This document shows, piece by piece, positions 28,901-41,674 of a stretch of DNA of 64,000 bases; position 1 is the first letter of the stretch, and the number at the start of each line of letters is the position of its first letter. The DNA is from Taeniopygia guttata (taxonomy: Eukaryota > Chordata > Aves > Passeriformes > Estrildidae). Both the position numbers and the translations under genes were made by a program. The stretch lies in contig NC_133026.1 of NCBI RefSeq assembly GCF_048771995.1, positions 13,232,001-13,296,000 of the forward strand, written 5' to 3'. The notes under the pieces are model-generated. The model saw only the letters and a program-made list of their open reading frames with translations. It was not told the origin of the DNA and made no database searches.

Positions 28901-29584
28901 CAACCCACTTGCTGGTGGTCACAGGGACAGACAGAGTGCAGTTGGCAAACACAGCCTTGGAGAAGGGGACAAGTTACAGTCATCAAGAACTGAATTTTCC
29001 ATGTCCCCTAAATCTTTCTGAAAAGCTTACCTCAATTGCAATTCATCTGTCTTGGCCTCTGACCCACTGCAGACAAACATGATACAAGTCATGAAGGAAA
29101 CTTCTGTATTTTAGAGCCTCCAGCTTGATTACTATTGATTACCTACTTGCCTCAATGGTAATTTCCTTTTGTCAGTAACATTTCTGCCTGACTGCTCCTT
29201 CTGGGAATTGGGTTTTCTGTTATATTCCTTTTTTTTTTCTCCAGACCAGTTCCAAGAAATACATTTTAGTTATTTTTTTGGATCAAGCATGTAATAGAAG
29301 AGAAGGGCTCAGCTCTAATCATGGCAGGAACTTATTAAAGAAATCCCTCGTTGTTCCAGGGTAACCAAAAAGGTGACTCTACTTTTGAAAATTAAGCTGT
29401 CTTATGAGGTAAGTTTTCCTTTCACCCTTTGATGGAGAAAAAAACATAACAATTTAAAATAAATAATATATGAGGCATTAGAATACTTTCATATAGTTAC
29501 AATCTCTCTACTTAATGTGAAGACTGAAAGGATTCCTACAGTTAAATTACTATGTGGTCGAAAACTACGTTTAGAGCTGACTCT
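19986..29584. other. Unique AT-rich non-coding DNA
   Basis: No gene is supported and I recognise no interspersed repeat in this 9.6-kb block. Simple runs include poly(A) of 17 at 22927-22943 and poly(T) of 14 at 23755-23768. A small duplication, cagggctccaaaa repeated, lies near 20991-21016. Open frames of up to 113 codons (24765-25106 minus) look random, with no domain motif and no neighbouring splice or coding pattern. The near absence of repeats is consistent with a bird genome. Confidence 0.55.
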
Positions 29585-29745
29585 AAATATGATGGCCCAG
29601 CTGAGTGGCTCGGTAACAATGGTCGGGTCTCCAAGTGGCAGATGAGGCTTTTGTTTTATTTGTTTGACAGTAAATATCTGGGCTGTTGCTTAGCAGCCAC
29701 AGACAGAGAGAGAGGCGTTTCCAGACAACATAAACTACACTACAG
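29585..29745. promoter_or_regulatory. Candidate conserved enhancer-like element
   Basis: This 160-base patch differs from its AT-rich surroundings and packs several recognisable binding-site cores: an E-box CAGCTG at 29598-29603, a SOX-type AACAATGG at 29615-29622, a MEIS/TGIF-type TGACAG at 29665-29670, and an imperfect RFX X-box-like inverted repeat (gttgcttagcagccac) at 29685-29700. It also has two CpGs close together near 29612-29625. Such density is typical of vertebrate conserved non-coding elements, but short motifs occur by chance, and conservation cannot be seen from one sequence. Confidence 0.28.
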
Positions 29746-32700
29746 CAGGTAAACCTTTCACAGCAATTACCAAATGGAAATGAGAGCTGAACCATCACTG
29801 CAGCACAACCCAACACCTTCTCTTCCTGCAGATGTTTTAAGCACACAAATGGCAATTCGGGTTTTCTCAATGCCTGATTTTGAAAAATTATATGCTGAAA
29901 GTCCTAGAAACAGAGACCAAAGTTTTCAAACTTCTGTCAGCTGTTAAATCCATATTTAAATAACACATTATTTTCTCTCAGAGGCAATGAACACTTACAA
30001 CTATTGGTTCCAGGGAATTTTCATGTGTCCTAGGAGCATTGCACTCATCCAGAACTGAAATACAAATAACAGAGCACCAGACTGAAAAGCTTTTGTGGAT
30101 TTTTAACTTGATATTAATTCTGATAAGCCTTATTTCTATCTTTGCTGTCACAAAAGCATCCCCACTCCAGCCAAAACTCATGCATGTCACCTACCCCTGC
30201 ATGCTTCATTTCCACACAAAGTCTTCAGCTTTCACAGGACTCACCTCCTATACCAAAAACAAAAAGGAAATGCCAAAGCTACTCTTGCATGTCACAGCTG
30301 TGCAGCTCCAAGGCAGGTATTTCACTGAGAAAGCAGCACTTGGCCTCAGTGAGCAAACAGAAAGGGCCAAATTCTGCTCTCCTTACCCTGGGGCATTCCA
30401 CCACAAGGAGGAATCTGCATGTGAATAACCCCAGAGAAGAAATGTGTTTCCAGACACTTGAGCTAAAAGACTAAAAAAAAATGCTGTTGTGAATTCTGTC
30501 ATCTTATATTTTCATTGAGGGGTTTTTGGGGGTGGGTTGTGTTGTGGGATGTTTTTTTTTACTCTCAGAGTTGATCCACGGGGCATTGTCGTTATGTTGC
30601 TGTCTCACCTTTCAGTTGACAGACAGACTTCCTGCTGGAGAGACATTATTATTTAACCGGATCCACTCATCCTGCCACTGATTTGTTTTACTTTTGTTCC
30701 TGGCAAAGAACAGCAACTCTAGGTAATGTTTCTTTTTTCATTTGGGTAAATCCTTCAGAACACTTTAGTAAATTAACCCTACATAGTTCACTTAGTAAAC
30801 ACAGGATCTCCTGAAAGGATTTATAAAACTAAATTACTTTAGAATTTCCAGACAATCTTTGTTTTTCTTTCGTTTTGTCTGACACAAGCTTAAGAAAAGA
30901 CTCAGGAAGCAAATGTGAATGCTAATTCCTCAGCAAATAGAAGTTCTAAGCACAGCATGAGAGAATCGAAGCAAAAATGAGAGGTTTTAATAAACACTAT
31001 AGATGAAGACATGCAAACTCTGTTTCTGAAGTAGAAGTATTATCAATGAATCTGAAATAATTTGTTTTAATTACATTATTCTTTTCTAGTTAAGGTTACC
31101 CTTCAGACATTATAGTCTCTGGAAATCCACATCTTCAATTTGACCACAATCAATTTTTCATTCATTAAGTTTAGCATGCATGGACTTATATTTGTGTAAG
31201 TATGATGCAACCTGTACAATACACCACTGTTCAAAGAGAAGTAGGAGGCTTCCTAAAAACATTAGTGACTAAAATTTGTTCATCTCAATGACATCAGGCC
31301 AGACAACTACAATAGTCTTTTACTTTCATCTACAGATCTATTAAAAAACATATTCAGCAGAGCTGTGTTCAATGGGATATTCTCCCTGCCATATTGTCAG
31401 ATTAGAAACTTCTATCTAACACATCTTTAAAATATTATGGTTTAGATGTCATTCATAAAATTTTTCTGAAGACCCAATTCCAACTTATGTAGTGTGACAG
31501 CCACTCACCACTAACTTTATCCATATTTTTTTCTTTCTAATTATAAAATTAGGAATATAATTTGCTCAGGAGTGTCTGCAGACTAAATGAGACTTACTAC
31601 TCACTTTCTTGTTTCTTCACTCCCCAAATGCTCCAAGAATCACCAAAACACTTTTTCAAAGTCTTCATTAATGCAGATTAAAAAAAAAATAGAAAAAGGA
31701 TTTTTGCCCAAATACAGAATATTGCAATAAGTAACTACTAGAGACATAAGCACAAGGGAAGACTCTAGAGATTCATAGGCTCAGAGACTTGCCTTGTATG
31801 AGAAAAATTAGATGGTTAAAAAAAAAATTCTGGTGGTTAGAAGTTACGCAAGATTATTTCCAGGCTCCCTAGTTAGGATTTAAACGCATAAAGGAGACAC
31901 TGGAGGATCACAAACATATGTGTCATCTACTTGCAGTCTGAAAATAAAAAAAGCAGCTTTCAAAACCTGGTATGAGCACCAAGAACAGTTCTGATCCAGA
32001 GCAGAAAACTCTGCAAGCTAATTTGGAAGAGGACAACATTAACCTGTGCAGAGCTCTAAACTGGATTAACCCTTGTACAGAAATTAGCTCAGTTAAACCC
32101 AGTTTAAATATCTGAACACTCACCCTCCTATATCCCCCTACCCTGGAGAATACCTTAAGGGCTGTACCCAGCAGAGGTGGCAGCAAGAACTCTGATAGTT
32201 CCAAAATGGAGAGAGGATTTCTCAAGCAGGATTAGTATGTTAATGCCAAAGAAGCATTAGTAAAAACCATCAGCAGCACAGAAAGCAAAGTGAAGCACAA
32301 GCAGATGGGACAAGTACTGCAAATGGCCTTTAAGACCATCCTGCTCTGCAGGAGCCACACTGGGGCTGATGCTGGGTCTGACTAGGAAAAAAGGTATTTT
32401 GTAGGAATTTTGAGACCACCTAGGCAGTGTTGACTCTGCATCAACTTCTTGAAAGTGAAGATTTTTAATATATTGACTAAATGTGTGAACAAAAACATTC
32501 AAAAGAATCCCTCTGAAGTCCCTTGTCACCAGCTGCCTGGACTCCCTGTCCGCCCTGTACAACCTCGGGTTCAGCAAACTCCTTCCCCTTCCATACTATT
32601 GCAAATCCTCTTTCACCTGAGCTGAGCTTATTGGCAGTGACCAATCCAGAGTGAACATCAGAAATTTGGCAAATCCAAGCTAACAATGCACAGTACTAAA

Positions 32701-33011
32701 ACCAGCACAAGCTCCCAGCCAAAACTGGTGTATGGGTGAAAGTGCTTAGGAACTTGTGCAGGAGGAGGAGATACCCCTTCAACCTCACCATTAAATGCTA
32801 AGTATATCCAAAGAAATTCAAATAATGTGGCCATAACTTCTCTCTGCACACAGCAGTGCATCCATATAGGTGCTCTTTTCCCTTTGTGAATACTCTGCCT
32901 TGTGCATTCAAAGCTGTGAATACTTGAAGTTAATAGCTTTTGACTTCAATCTATAGGCAGTACAGGACCAATTACCTAATTACATATATAAAAATCCATT
33001 TCCCTTCACCA
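29746..33011. other. Unique non-coding DNA
   Basis: No supported gene. A G/T-rich stretch at 30519-30548 has G runs of 4, 5, 3 and 3 and might fold as a G-quadruplex, although its last loop is nine bases. Open frames of 129 codons (30039-30428 plus) and 100-106 codons (31923-32577 minus) show no recognisable protein and are within chance expectation. Confidence 0.5.
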
Positions 33012-33162
33012 GAAAAAACAAAATAAACCAAACAAACAAAAACCAAAACAAAACCCAAAACCAAAAACCAAAACAAAAACCAAAACAAAAAATTAACTAA
33101 AAATTAACAAAAAAGAGGAAAAAAAAGGGGGGAAACCACCAAACCACACCACACAAACCCAC
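33012..33162. repeat. A/C-rich simple repeat, AAAACC-like
   Basis: About 150 bases of nearly T-free sequence built from irregular aaaacc, aaaca and accaaaa units, turning into an A/G-rich stretch (33112-33133) and then an accacacc-type stretch. It is a degenerate simple repeat with strong strand asymmetry. No element boundary is visible. Confidence 0.88.
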
Positions 33163-36100
33163 CCACATCTGAGTACAACCAAAATAAAGTAAATTCATTT
33201 ATTTATAACTAAGTCAGGATGGCTTAACAAGACAGATTTGCAGCAAGGTTTTTTGTTAAGTGTAAACTCTTTTTCCCTTCATTTTCAGTCTTCATGCTAC
33301 AGTTAACATTTATTACATTTAAAGACAAAGCTGCTCTGAAGGAGAACAAGAGCTGGAACTGCCAGAACTGAGGCTGAGATATTCAGTTAATAATTTAGCA
33401 GCAGCAATTTATCAGGATACACAAGTTCACATTCCTCCTTTTCCCCACAGAAATGTCTTCTTCATGAAGGAATTTCTTTGGGAGGTCACTGCTAGAGAAG
33501 AGAGTGAATAGCACTATCTGTGAGAAAATACCTATTTCTAGCTCCAAGAGTTATTCTGGATAACTTGCACCGACTTCTTTAAATTAATGGTAATAATATT
33601 TTTTATTAATGTTAAATCCTCTATGCTAAACTCTTCAGCCACGCTGCTGCATTTCATCTGATTTGAAAATAATCTAGGTTTTGCCCTAGTGCAGTTCTAA
33701 CAAAAGATCCATACAAAACATGCAAATTAAAAGAAAAAAGTATAATTAAGTTCTTCACTATTTAAAATTTAACTTTAGGTAGAAGAAGAATGAGAGTGAT
33801 TAAAGTATATCCAAAACCTAATGTCAAATTCTGGACTGCTGAAAAGAGCCCATTCATACCTTGTTATAAAAGAATGTTTAGTCACATGCAATATTATTAT
33901 ATATTAAATATTACTTATTTTTTCAGAACTTTACAGCTGCCATTTCAGGTAAATGGTACCATTATTTCCATTTCTCTGTAACAGAGTCATCCAAATTAAA
34001 CAATATTTCTGCAGTGCATCATCAAATATGATATATTCATCATCTGTGATACACAAATGGAAATTTTGAACTTCGGGCTGTAAAAATATGCTCAAAAGTA
34101 ATAAAAGTGGTGGAAATGAACATCATCTGGGGAAACAAAATTAGGTTTTGACTCATCTCCTTAGCCAAGCAAGGCAAGGCATTTAACCAAAGTTTTAGTG
34201 ATCAATTCTACAGATTAAAAATACACATTTCTGTAAAATTTAAATGCTTGTATATTCTTCTATATCATTTTTTGCAATGGACAGGAGATGAATTTGAGGA
34301 AGTTTTATTTCACTGAGATCCAAATTCATCTCACTAACTGCAGGAATTTCTCTGGGGTGCCTAATTAGGAGGCACATCAACAAAGGTTGCCTATATAAGT
34401 CAATGCTGAGAGACAGCTTTAAAGGATAATTCAGTGTTGCTACTCTAAAATTGCCTCTTCTCATGCTCTATAGAACAGGGCTCCTAATCTCAGCTGGGTA
34501 TTACAATTAGTTGAAATTAATTCTGGCCTCATCCCTAGGGTTCCTACAGTTTAAAAAAAATCCTTTTTTCTTTCATTCTGAAAGAAAAAGAAACATTTTT
34601 TTAAACTCACAAACCCAAGAAACACATAGGACAGATGCTCCTGTCTTTCACTTGGCCCTGCAGGCTTCTGAAAACCTATGGAAAATACCATTCTCACTGG
34701 TGTTATGGCTTCACAAAGTCATAACCACTGCCACTGCCTTAGACTGCATTCAGTATTCCCAGGAGACATTTCTAGCTATCTCGCTTGAACTTCAAATTCA
34801 CCCCGTTTCTAAGCCATGCCAGTCCCCAGGAAGGATCTTCAACAGTCTCAGGCTGAATAAAACAGAACAATGATGTGGCTCCCCACCGCAAACCTGCAGT
34901 ATTTTTGAACACAGATGGAAAAATTAAAACAGAGCCCAGAGTAACTCTCTACATGCATGATCCAGGATTCAGGGCACCCTGGAATGCTGAGGGATACACG
35001 GCTCTCACAAAGGTACTCTGCCCTCTAAGTAACCTGGTTGTGAATTTGACACAGAGAATTTGTGAAGAGCACAGAGGCATGAAATTTAAAAAATAAAATC
35101 AGATCTACATATTTATATAACTTCTGAATGAGGTTCACTTTACCTCATTCAGGGACACAAGCTCCATTAAACCAGCCAAATTCAGTATTTTTTCTATAAA
35201 CCAGGTTTTAAAAACCCAGGTTAGTGACATGCCAACAAAGTAAAGAGTCATTTAGGAATCCTAAGAGAATATTCAGCTTTCTAGGGTTCAGATGGGTATG
35301 GAGAAGAAACAAAAGTATATTTCCCAGTGCTTCTTTCCTTTGGAGACTAATTTTTTCCCCAAAAAAATGTCTTTTTTCCCCCCTCAACAATGCCTTGTTG
35401 AGAAAAAAACAGTTCTGTTTCACGCTCTCACACTGTTCTACATGATAGATGAAAAACTAAAGGGAAGAATCAAGGAGGTGTTTTAGTTTGGTTTTACTGT
35501 CTGTGTACTCTGGAAAGACTGCAGTGACTGAAGAATTTAGGAAATTGTATATGAGAAAAAAGAAACAGGAAAAAGTAAACCCTACAGAAATAGAGATTGC
35601 ATTGCCTAGTGTTCTTCAACCAAGATTTTCAAGAATGACTAATGACTTGGGCTTTTACAGTGCCTGAATTCCCTATGTGGTAATAATTTCCAAAAAGTGC
35701 TGAGTATCTTTTCTGTGCAAATCAAGCCTCTTGAACCAGTATGTAGTTGGGAAACAAAAAAAGAAGGCATGGAAAACTTTCTTTAAATTTAGAATATTTT
35801 TTTTAAACACCCACTTAGCTACAATGCCTAAAAACAAACTTGGAAGAAATAGTATCATTATGATCAGATTATCTGCTGAATAATTACAGCGTTGCTATAC
35901 ATACCCCTGAGATATTCAAGCTGATTGTGAGGAAAATTAGAGATGATAATGTACTATCTGAGACATGCAGAGATTAAAAATAGGCAGAAATAATGCCTCC
36001 AGACATTTTTTTATTTGCTACACCAAGATGACACTCTTCACACATTTTATACATTTACTAGAGATTGAATTTACCATGTTAGTGATTAGCCATAATCTCA

Positions 36101-36549
36101 ACTATTTCAAAAAAGTATTTTTGCAGAAATTTGTAGCCTTTTTTTCCAAGTGCAGACACTCTCCTGCTGTTATAGATACAACCATATGTGAACCCTGCAG
36201 AAACTGATCAGTTTAATTTACATTTAAGTGTTCATTTAATTCATACAACCATCAGGCCAAGTGGGACTACACAGATTATTTCAAGGAAGCCTGTGCTTAG
36301 CTGTCTATAGGATTAGGACCTTCCCTATAACCTCCACTTCCCCAGAACCTCCACAGCTATCCTAATATCTGAACATTTGCTCCAATCCACTTGAAAATAC
36401 ACCACAGCACACCGAATCACTATATGCCATTACTTGGTTTTCAAGTTCCACAGGAATTTGTTCCCAGCACAATACAAGATGCAAGCAGCTGCATGCAAGA
36501 TTAAATCCCCTACCTCCAGCAGTTTTACAAAAGTTTTGCATGATGTATG
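33163..36549. other. Unique AT-rich non-coding DNA
   Basis: No gene or transposon recognised. Open frames reach 120 codons (34511-34873 plus) but carry no motif and are not flanked by convincing splice signals. Short poly(A) and poly(T) tracts are scattered through 34550-34600 and 35350-35410. Confidence 0.55.
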
Positions 36550-36780
36550 TTCATTACACAAAGCTAAGTGCCCACCAATCAAACCGCTATGAATGCCCCC
36601 AAACTGGTTATCTCTTTAGAAGATAAAGTGTGCTGTTTATATAACTTATTAAAAATTGCACCCTTGCATTCCTTTTTCAGATAAAATGTGTGAGGGCACT
36701 GCTTTATCACTTTAACTATGTGTTTCTTTGAACATATTTGTGCTTTAAAGTAAACACCAATGCTATTTTTTTACGACTAC
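36550..36780. promoter_or_regulatory. Candidate conserved non-coding element
   Basis: The patch contains an inverted pair of GATA-type sites (TTATCT at 36608-36613 and AGATAA at 36621-36626), a further ctttatcac, and a forkhead-type GTAAACA at 36750-36756, in otherwise unique sequence free of simple repeats. The text has the unbroken look of conserved non-coding DNA. This is inference from motif density only. Confidence 0.2.
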
Positions 36781-36839
36781 TAAAATCAAAACACATCTTT
36801 TCAAACTAATCTGTACAATGGCTGGGAAGAGCCTTTGAT

Positions 36840-36995
36840 TCAGTACCGTGTAATTATAAACAGGCACTTAAGTCAGATGTACTAAAAGAGCATCAGTCAT
36901 TTAAAATCAAATTAACAGTTTGATTAATCAAACACCAGACTGTCAAGTCAGATAACATACCTGATGGCTTTGTTCAGTTACCAAAGAGGGTTTCC
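36840..36995. promoter_or_regulatory. Element with 16-bp perfect palindrome
   Basis: Positions 36918-36933 read gtttgattaatcaaac, a perfect 16-base palindrome centred on GATTAATC. That core is a head-to-head pair of TAATC sites, the type bound by bicoid-class (K50) homeodomains. The flanks also fit TCF/LEF-like TTTGAT and ATCAAA. An overlapping inverted repeat pairs aatcaaa (36906-36912) with tttgatt (36919-36925). Homeodomain dimer binding is plausible but unproven. Confidence 0.3.
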
Positions 36996-39900
36996 ACTTA
37001 AAGCTCCACGGAATTCATCCAAAACAAATTTTACTCAAGCAGAAAACTTTGGTTTTCTTCAAATGTGCTCTATAGCATTATGGGTAACACTTTCAGGACA
37101 ACCCAAATTCTGATTCACTTTCATGTGGTCACATGGCAGAAATGGGCAAATAGATTTCCTGTCTTGTTGAGGTCCAATTTCCAGGCAGAAAAGTGCAGGG
37201 GATTCAGGAGAATGTGCATTAGTAGCATCAGGTTATGCATATGTGGTATACCAATATGGGAGAAACCATTTATTGCCTTATTTCTGAAAGTTAGTGATTA
37301 TTTATTAGAATATGCATGAGATGCAAGTACACAGCATAGGAAACATGGCATGCATTTCACACCTTAATTTTCCTCCCCTCCATTCGATTATTTTCTTTTC
37401 CTACCATACCACTGAAGATTGGTCTCCACAAACATCTGGAAAGACCCTGCAATTTTGTTAAAACCCCAAAATTCAACATACCATGTTCTAGCATTACAGT
37501 CCCAGAGTAACAAAATGCAGAGATGAGAGTATAGAACCATTATGGAAGACACCACCCCTGTGTTCCAAAAAGTATATCCCTCTGTGCAACTGGGGCCCAA
37601 CAAACTCAAGAAATTGTCACTGAAAAATTGTCCTCTGAAGTGAAACAACTCATCATTGATCCTCTGTTACTACAAACACAGCAGCAAATCTAGCAGGAGG
37701 TGTCTCCAGATGTGTTCTATTTGATTTATGAAGAAAAACCATGTTAGTCAATACAGAAAGAAAGCATAACTTTCAACTGACCAGAGAGGTCTCAAACAAA
37801 GAGAAAGGAAAAGCCATCTTTCTTCTGCAGTATCCAAATTTTCCTGTTGTTGGATAATGTTCCAGAATTCATTTTCAATCTCTTGGGTGTCACACGCAGC
37901 CTGAAAACAGCTATGAAAGCAAAGCAAGAGAGAGTTTCTCACTGCATGGGCTCACCCACCATTGTCAGACACTGGATTGCACCTTTGACCAGCACTCCGA
38001 GCTGTGCAGCAGCATCAACCAGCAGATGTGTGCTGCTGGGGATGGGCCTGCCTTTAAAAGCATCATTGCAAATGCATGTCCTTTGCAGTGTCTGATCCAG
38101 AGCCCATTTCCAGCATGGCAAGGAAGGATAAAATGGAAGCATGCCAAGTATACCAACATAAAACCTCTAAATTCAGAGCGTACAATTAAAATTAACGGGA
38201 ATAGGGACCAATTCCAGATTAAACAGCAGCAAAGGAAAAACTTGAAGAAACAAACCCCATCACCTCATACACCAAAGATCTTTCTGTCATGATTCAGTAT
38301 GCTGCCTGCATATATCTATGGATTTGTAACCAAAGAAAAATCAAAAATGCCTCTTGTAAATGGTATTTTGAAAAACTGATAATTTCTTGGCTTCGTTCCA
38401 TAACCACTTTTGATACTCGTCCATTTATGATTATGATTCAAATTTAAATGCCTCTATGTTTCCAGCCTAAAATACATATTATTTTCTAGTTGTATTCTGA
38501 ATGACAGTTCTTTCAAGGTGTCTGTCTATGGGGCCATTTGGGGGCCGAACAGCCTAATTCAACTTCATGCATTTTAATGTCCAACACTGCCCATTGATGA
38601 GCTCTATTGAATGGGAGAGACCTAAAAATATGCAGAAAGTAATTGTCCAGTGGGATATTCCCCCCCTTACCCTAATTACAAGAAAAACCCCTTAGACTTG
38701 TTCAAAAAAAAAAAAAGAAAAAAAAAGCAAGGAAAAACTTTAACCCACTGCTTAAATGTGTTAAGAATGAAGCAAGGATCATGGGTTATAAGAAATCTAA
38801 AGGCTAATGGTAAAAGCATTTCTCTTGCTTAGATTGGCATAAAGACAAAAGATTTCAAAGAAAACGTATATGGGGTTTGCCAGCTCATTACAGTATTCCT
38901 GCTAAAAAATTTCCCGCACAGGTCAAAATCCAATGATATATGAACCGCAATGTCTTCTGAGGTTTGGATCATGTATGCTATGAAAATTGTGGCTGCTTAT
39001 CTAATCTCTGAAGTTTCCTTTCTTCCTTTCCCCTTCACAGTCTTGAACTCTCCCTCCACAGCCTCATCTAAATTTATTACTACTCATACCAAACCTTCTC
39101 ACTGTTTTTAAAATATCAGAAGTAAATGCCACCAAAGTTTTTTTCCTTCTTCTAACCACGGATATCAGTCTGATAGCTATTTCAGAAACCAAACCTCAGG
39201 AAAAGAGAAGTGATAACTTATCACAACACCAAAATTCAAAGCCTGTATCTTATGGAGTGAGTTCTTCTTTCATATCCACAGACTTTTCCTCAGGATTGAA
39301 TGAACAAGAATTCACCACCTCCATCCTACAGTCCCACTGCAAAGACATGCCCTAGAGATTGTAGATACTGCATACAAAATCCATCTATGTATTTGCACAA
39401 CTATATAGGCAATTTGGACTTTAAACTTTTTATTCAAACCCATTACACCTGGAATTGATACAGCTGTTGTTCCTTTTTAAAGCAAATACTTGATCTTCAA
39501 ACTAGATGGACCATCAGATACTGATGACTAATGAATGGCTATGTATTGTTTCACCTTTAATCCTCATTGATATTAATGGGGGCACAGGTTTTAGACTGGG
39601 GCACCTAATAGCAAGCAACCTCTTCCCTTCATGTTTGAAATATCTGATATTCTAAACTGATGCAGGAAGATTTTTGAGGAAAGAAAATTTGATCAGTAGT
39701 ATTCTCTGGAAAGAGCAATTTTAACAAAATTCATCAATTTTGATGCAAACTTAAATGTGATAATTTATAATAAACAACCTCTGCTGTATTTTTTTTAAAT
39801 TTCCATTCTATATTTACTTCATCACTTCACTTGTTATATACCTTTGCCATAAAATACTGATATGCAGCATGTGTCAATACTAACAAAGAAAAATCACCTA

Positions 39901-41497
39901 AGTATCAGGTTACAGTAATTCAGAATTTTAAAAATTAAATCTCTCAGAGTTTCCATGCCATGAAAGACTTCAAGCTTTTCTCCAAGTTAGAACAAAAAGA
40001 GAAGCCTTCATATTTTATCCGGAACAGAAAAATGCCAGCAATATAATGCATAATTAAGAAACCTAATTTTCATGGCCATGCTCAAGCTAGCTATGAGCTT
40101 CATTTTTAGAAAATCTCAGAAACATAAAATAATAATCAAAACTCAGGGCTGAATTTCTAAAAATTTGAGTTCCTTATTTTTCGTATATATTTTTCCTAAA
40201 AAGACAAATACACATGTACAAATCAACAAACAAAAATTTTTCCAAAAGTATAATCCCTATACCACATCCCAGTTTGGCACACCATTGTCTTGGGATGCAT
40301 ATGGTAAATTTCAACCTACAGAGAAAACAGGAATGAACCTAACCCCTTTAACCTTAGCATCTTGACCACATGAAGATTCGGGACGATGGATTTTGTATTC
40401 TCCTTCAGAATACCTTTCCATGCACATACAACCTGCTGGAATAACACAAGAACACTGCATTGTAAAATAATGATTTTGCTAATAAACTAACAGATTTTAC
40501 TCTGTAACAGAAACCCTACATAGGAGGGCATTCTGAAGTAAGTGTAATAAAACAGTTTCGTTTCCTATACATTGGCTAATCAATTTATCCAAATTCCATA
40601 GAAATGGCCACTTTTAACTGGCATACAGGCAAATCATTACCACACCAACACCCCCTTTATCAGTAAAAACAATACCTTTCTCCATTTTTAGTCTCATATT
40701 TTGCCTGAAGTGTAAAGACATAAAATATATGTATATAAATATTTACTGTTTCATAATTTTCTAAATAATATTCACTTAAAGTATAAGCATATGAAATTAA
40801 TAGCAGAAGAGAAAACTTCAGACAACTGAATAAATTCATGTCCCTCATTTGCTGTAAGCAAAGATTATACTCTTACAACATTCAGATAAAACTAATTCAG
40901 GTTGAATTAGTTCAACCTCTCATTCTCAAGCAGCTGATGGTTAAAACAGAGCTTTAGAATGATCAGAAAGACAAAGAACTTCTCCAGAAGGTCATCTCAG
41001 CTGAAATCTACACTGAAACTTCACTTGCTTTAATCTCATATATATAACATAGGTCATCTGGCACACCAATGTATATATTCCTCACTATTAACAAGAATTT
41101 GTAGGAGTCTGGACCATTTCCTACATAAATTTTAGGGATGTAATTGCCTTTCACAATATGTCACTGTGATTCTAATTCCATTAAAAACTTTATTTCACCA
41201 GAAACTGTGGCCCTTCATATATGCCTTCCCTACACTTTTAGCCTTTGAATTAGTTTTAAGTACAGGCTCATGCAATTGCACAGAATATTACACTCAAAGA
41301 AAAAAAAAAAAAAAAATTTTAAAAATGAAAAATCCCCAAAACAAACAAAAAACCCCAGAAAAAGGGAAAAAGCCCACTAAGTGTTATAAAAGGAGTTGCA
41401 ACCAGGAAAATTCCAGAAAAGGGGGGGAAATGGGATTCATCTAATAGTTTTTTCATATTGGTACTTGCTGTATCTTTAAAACAAGCATTTATGGAAA
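36996..41497. other. Unique AT-rich non-coding DNA
   Basis: No supported gene. The least AT-rich part is 37930-38120, where overlapping open frames of 64-88 codons on both strands show no recognisable protein. An A-rich simple tract lies at 38703-38728, and another at 41290-41385 that contains poly(A) of 17 at 41300-41316. No transposon is recognised. Confidence 0.55.
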
Positions 41498-41674
41498 TTA
41501 AATCAAGACTTTCTCAGACTTCCTGCTTCCTTTGTAATACTCTCTCTCTTTCTGGTCTACATACTGCAGAACAGATTTAGCTCCCTTTTCACTTGCCACC
41601 TGCAGATCATACTTTCCAAAGAGCATTTGAAGAAGAACTGCACCTAATTCAGTCAGTCCACCAGCCTTAAAGAT
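41498..41674 (-). CDS. Possible terminal coding exon, unknown protein
   Basis: On the minus strand a pyrimidine-rich tract ending cttcttgtcctgtgcag (an acceptor, just above 41674) leads directly into an open frame of 58 codons plus TAA at 41498-41500. The peptide begins IFKAGGLTELGAVLLQMLFG, continues with KYDLQVASEKGAKSVLQYV, and ends in a lysine- and glutamate-rich tail (SRKSEKVLI). Its composition, with many charged residues and few of the Ser/Cys/Phe runs typical of random AT-rich frames here, looks more protein-like than other frames in the window. The same frame stays open upstream to 41770. I do not recognise the protein. I see no AATAAA soon after the stop. It may be a real last exon, a decayed retrocopy, or chance. 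Confidence 0.2.
   Translation of the reverse strand: MFKAGGLTELGAVLLQMLFGKYDLQVASEKGAKSVLQYVDQKEREYYKGSRKSEKVLI

Noticed and set aside
29361..29409. 49-base exon-like segment between ttgttccag and gtaagt
   Set aside because: The acceptor has a weak pyrimidine tract and the segment is too short to judge; no other support.
30039..30428. 129-codon plus-strand open frame with a hydrophobic stretch near its start
   Set aside because: The hydrophobic run comes from AT-rich codons; an overlapping frame of similar length exists and no family is recognisable.
34511..34873. 120-codon plus-strand open frame
   Set aside because: No recognisable protein and no convincing splice signals at its ends.
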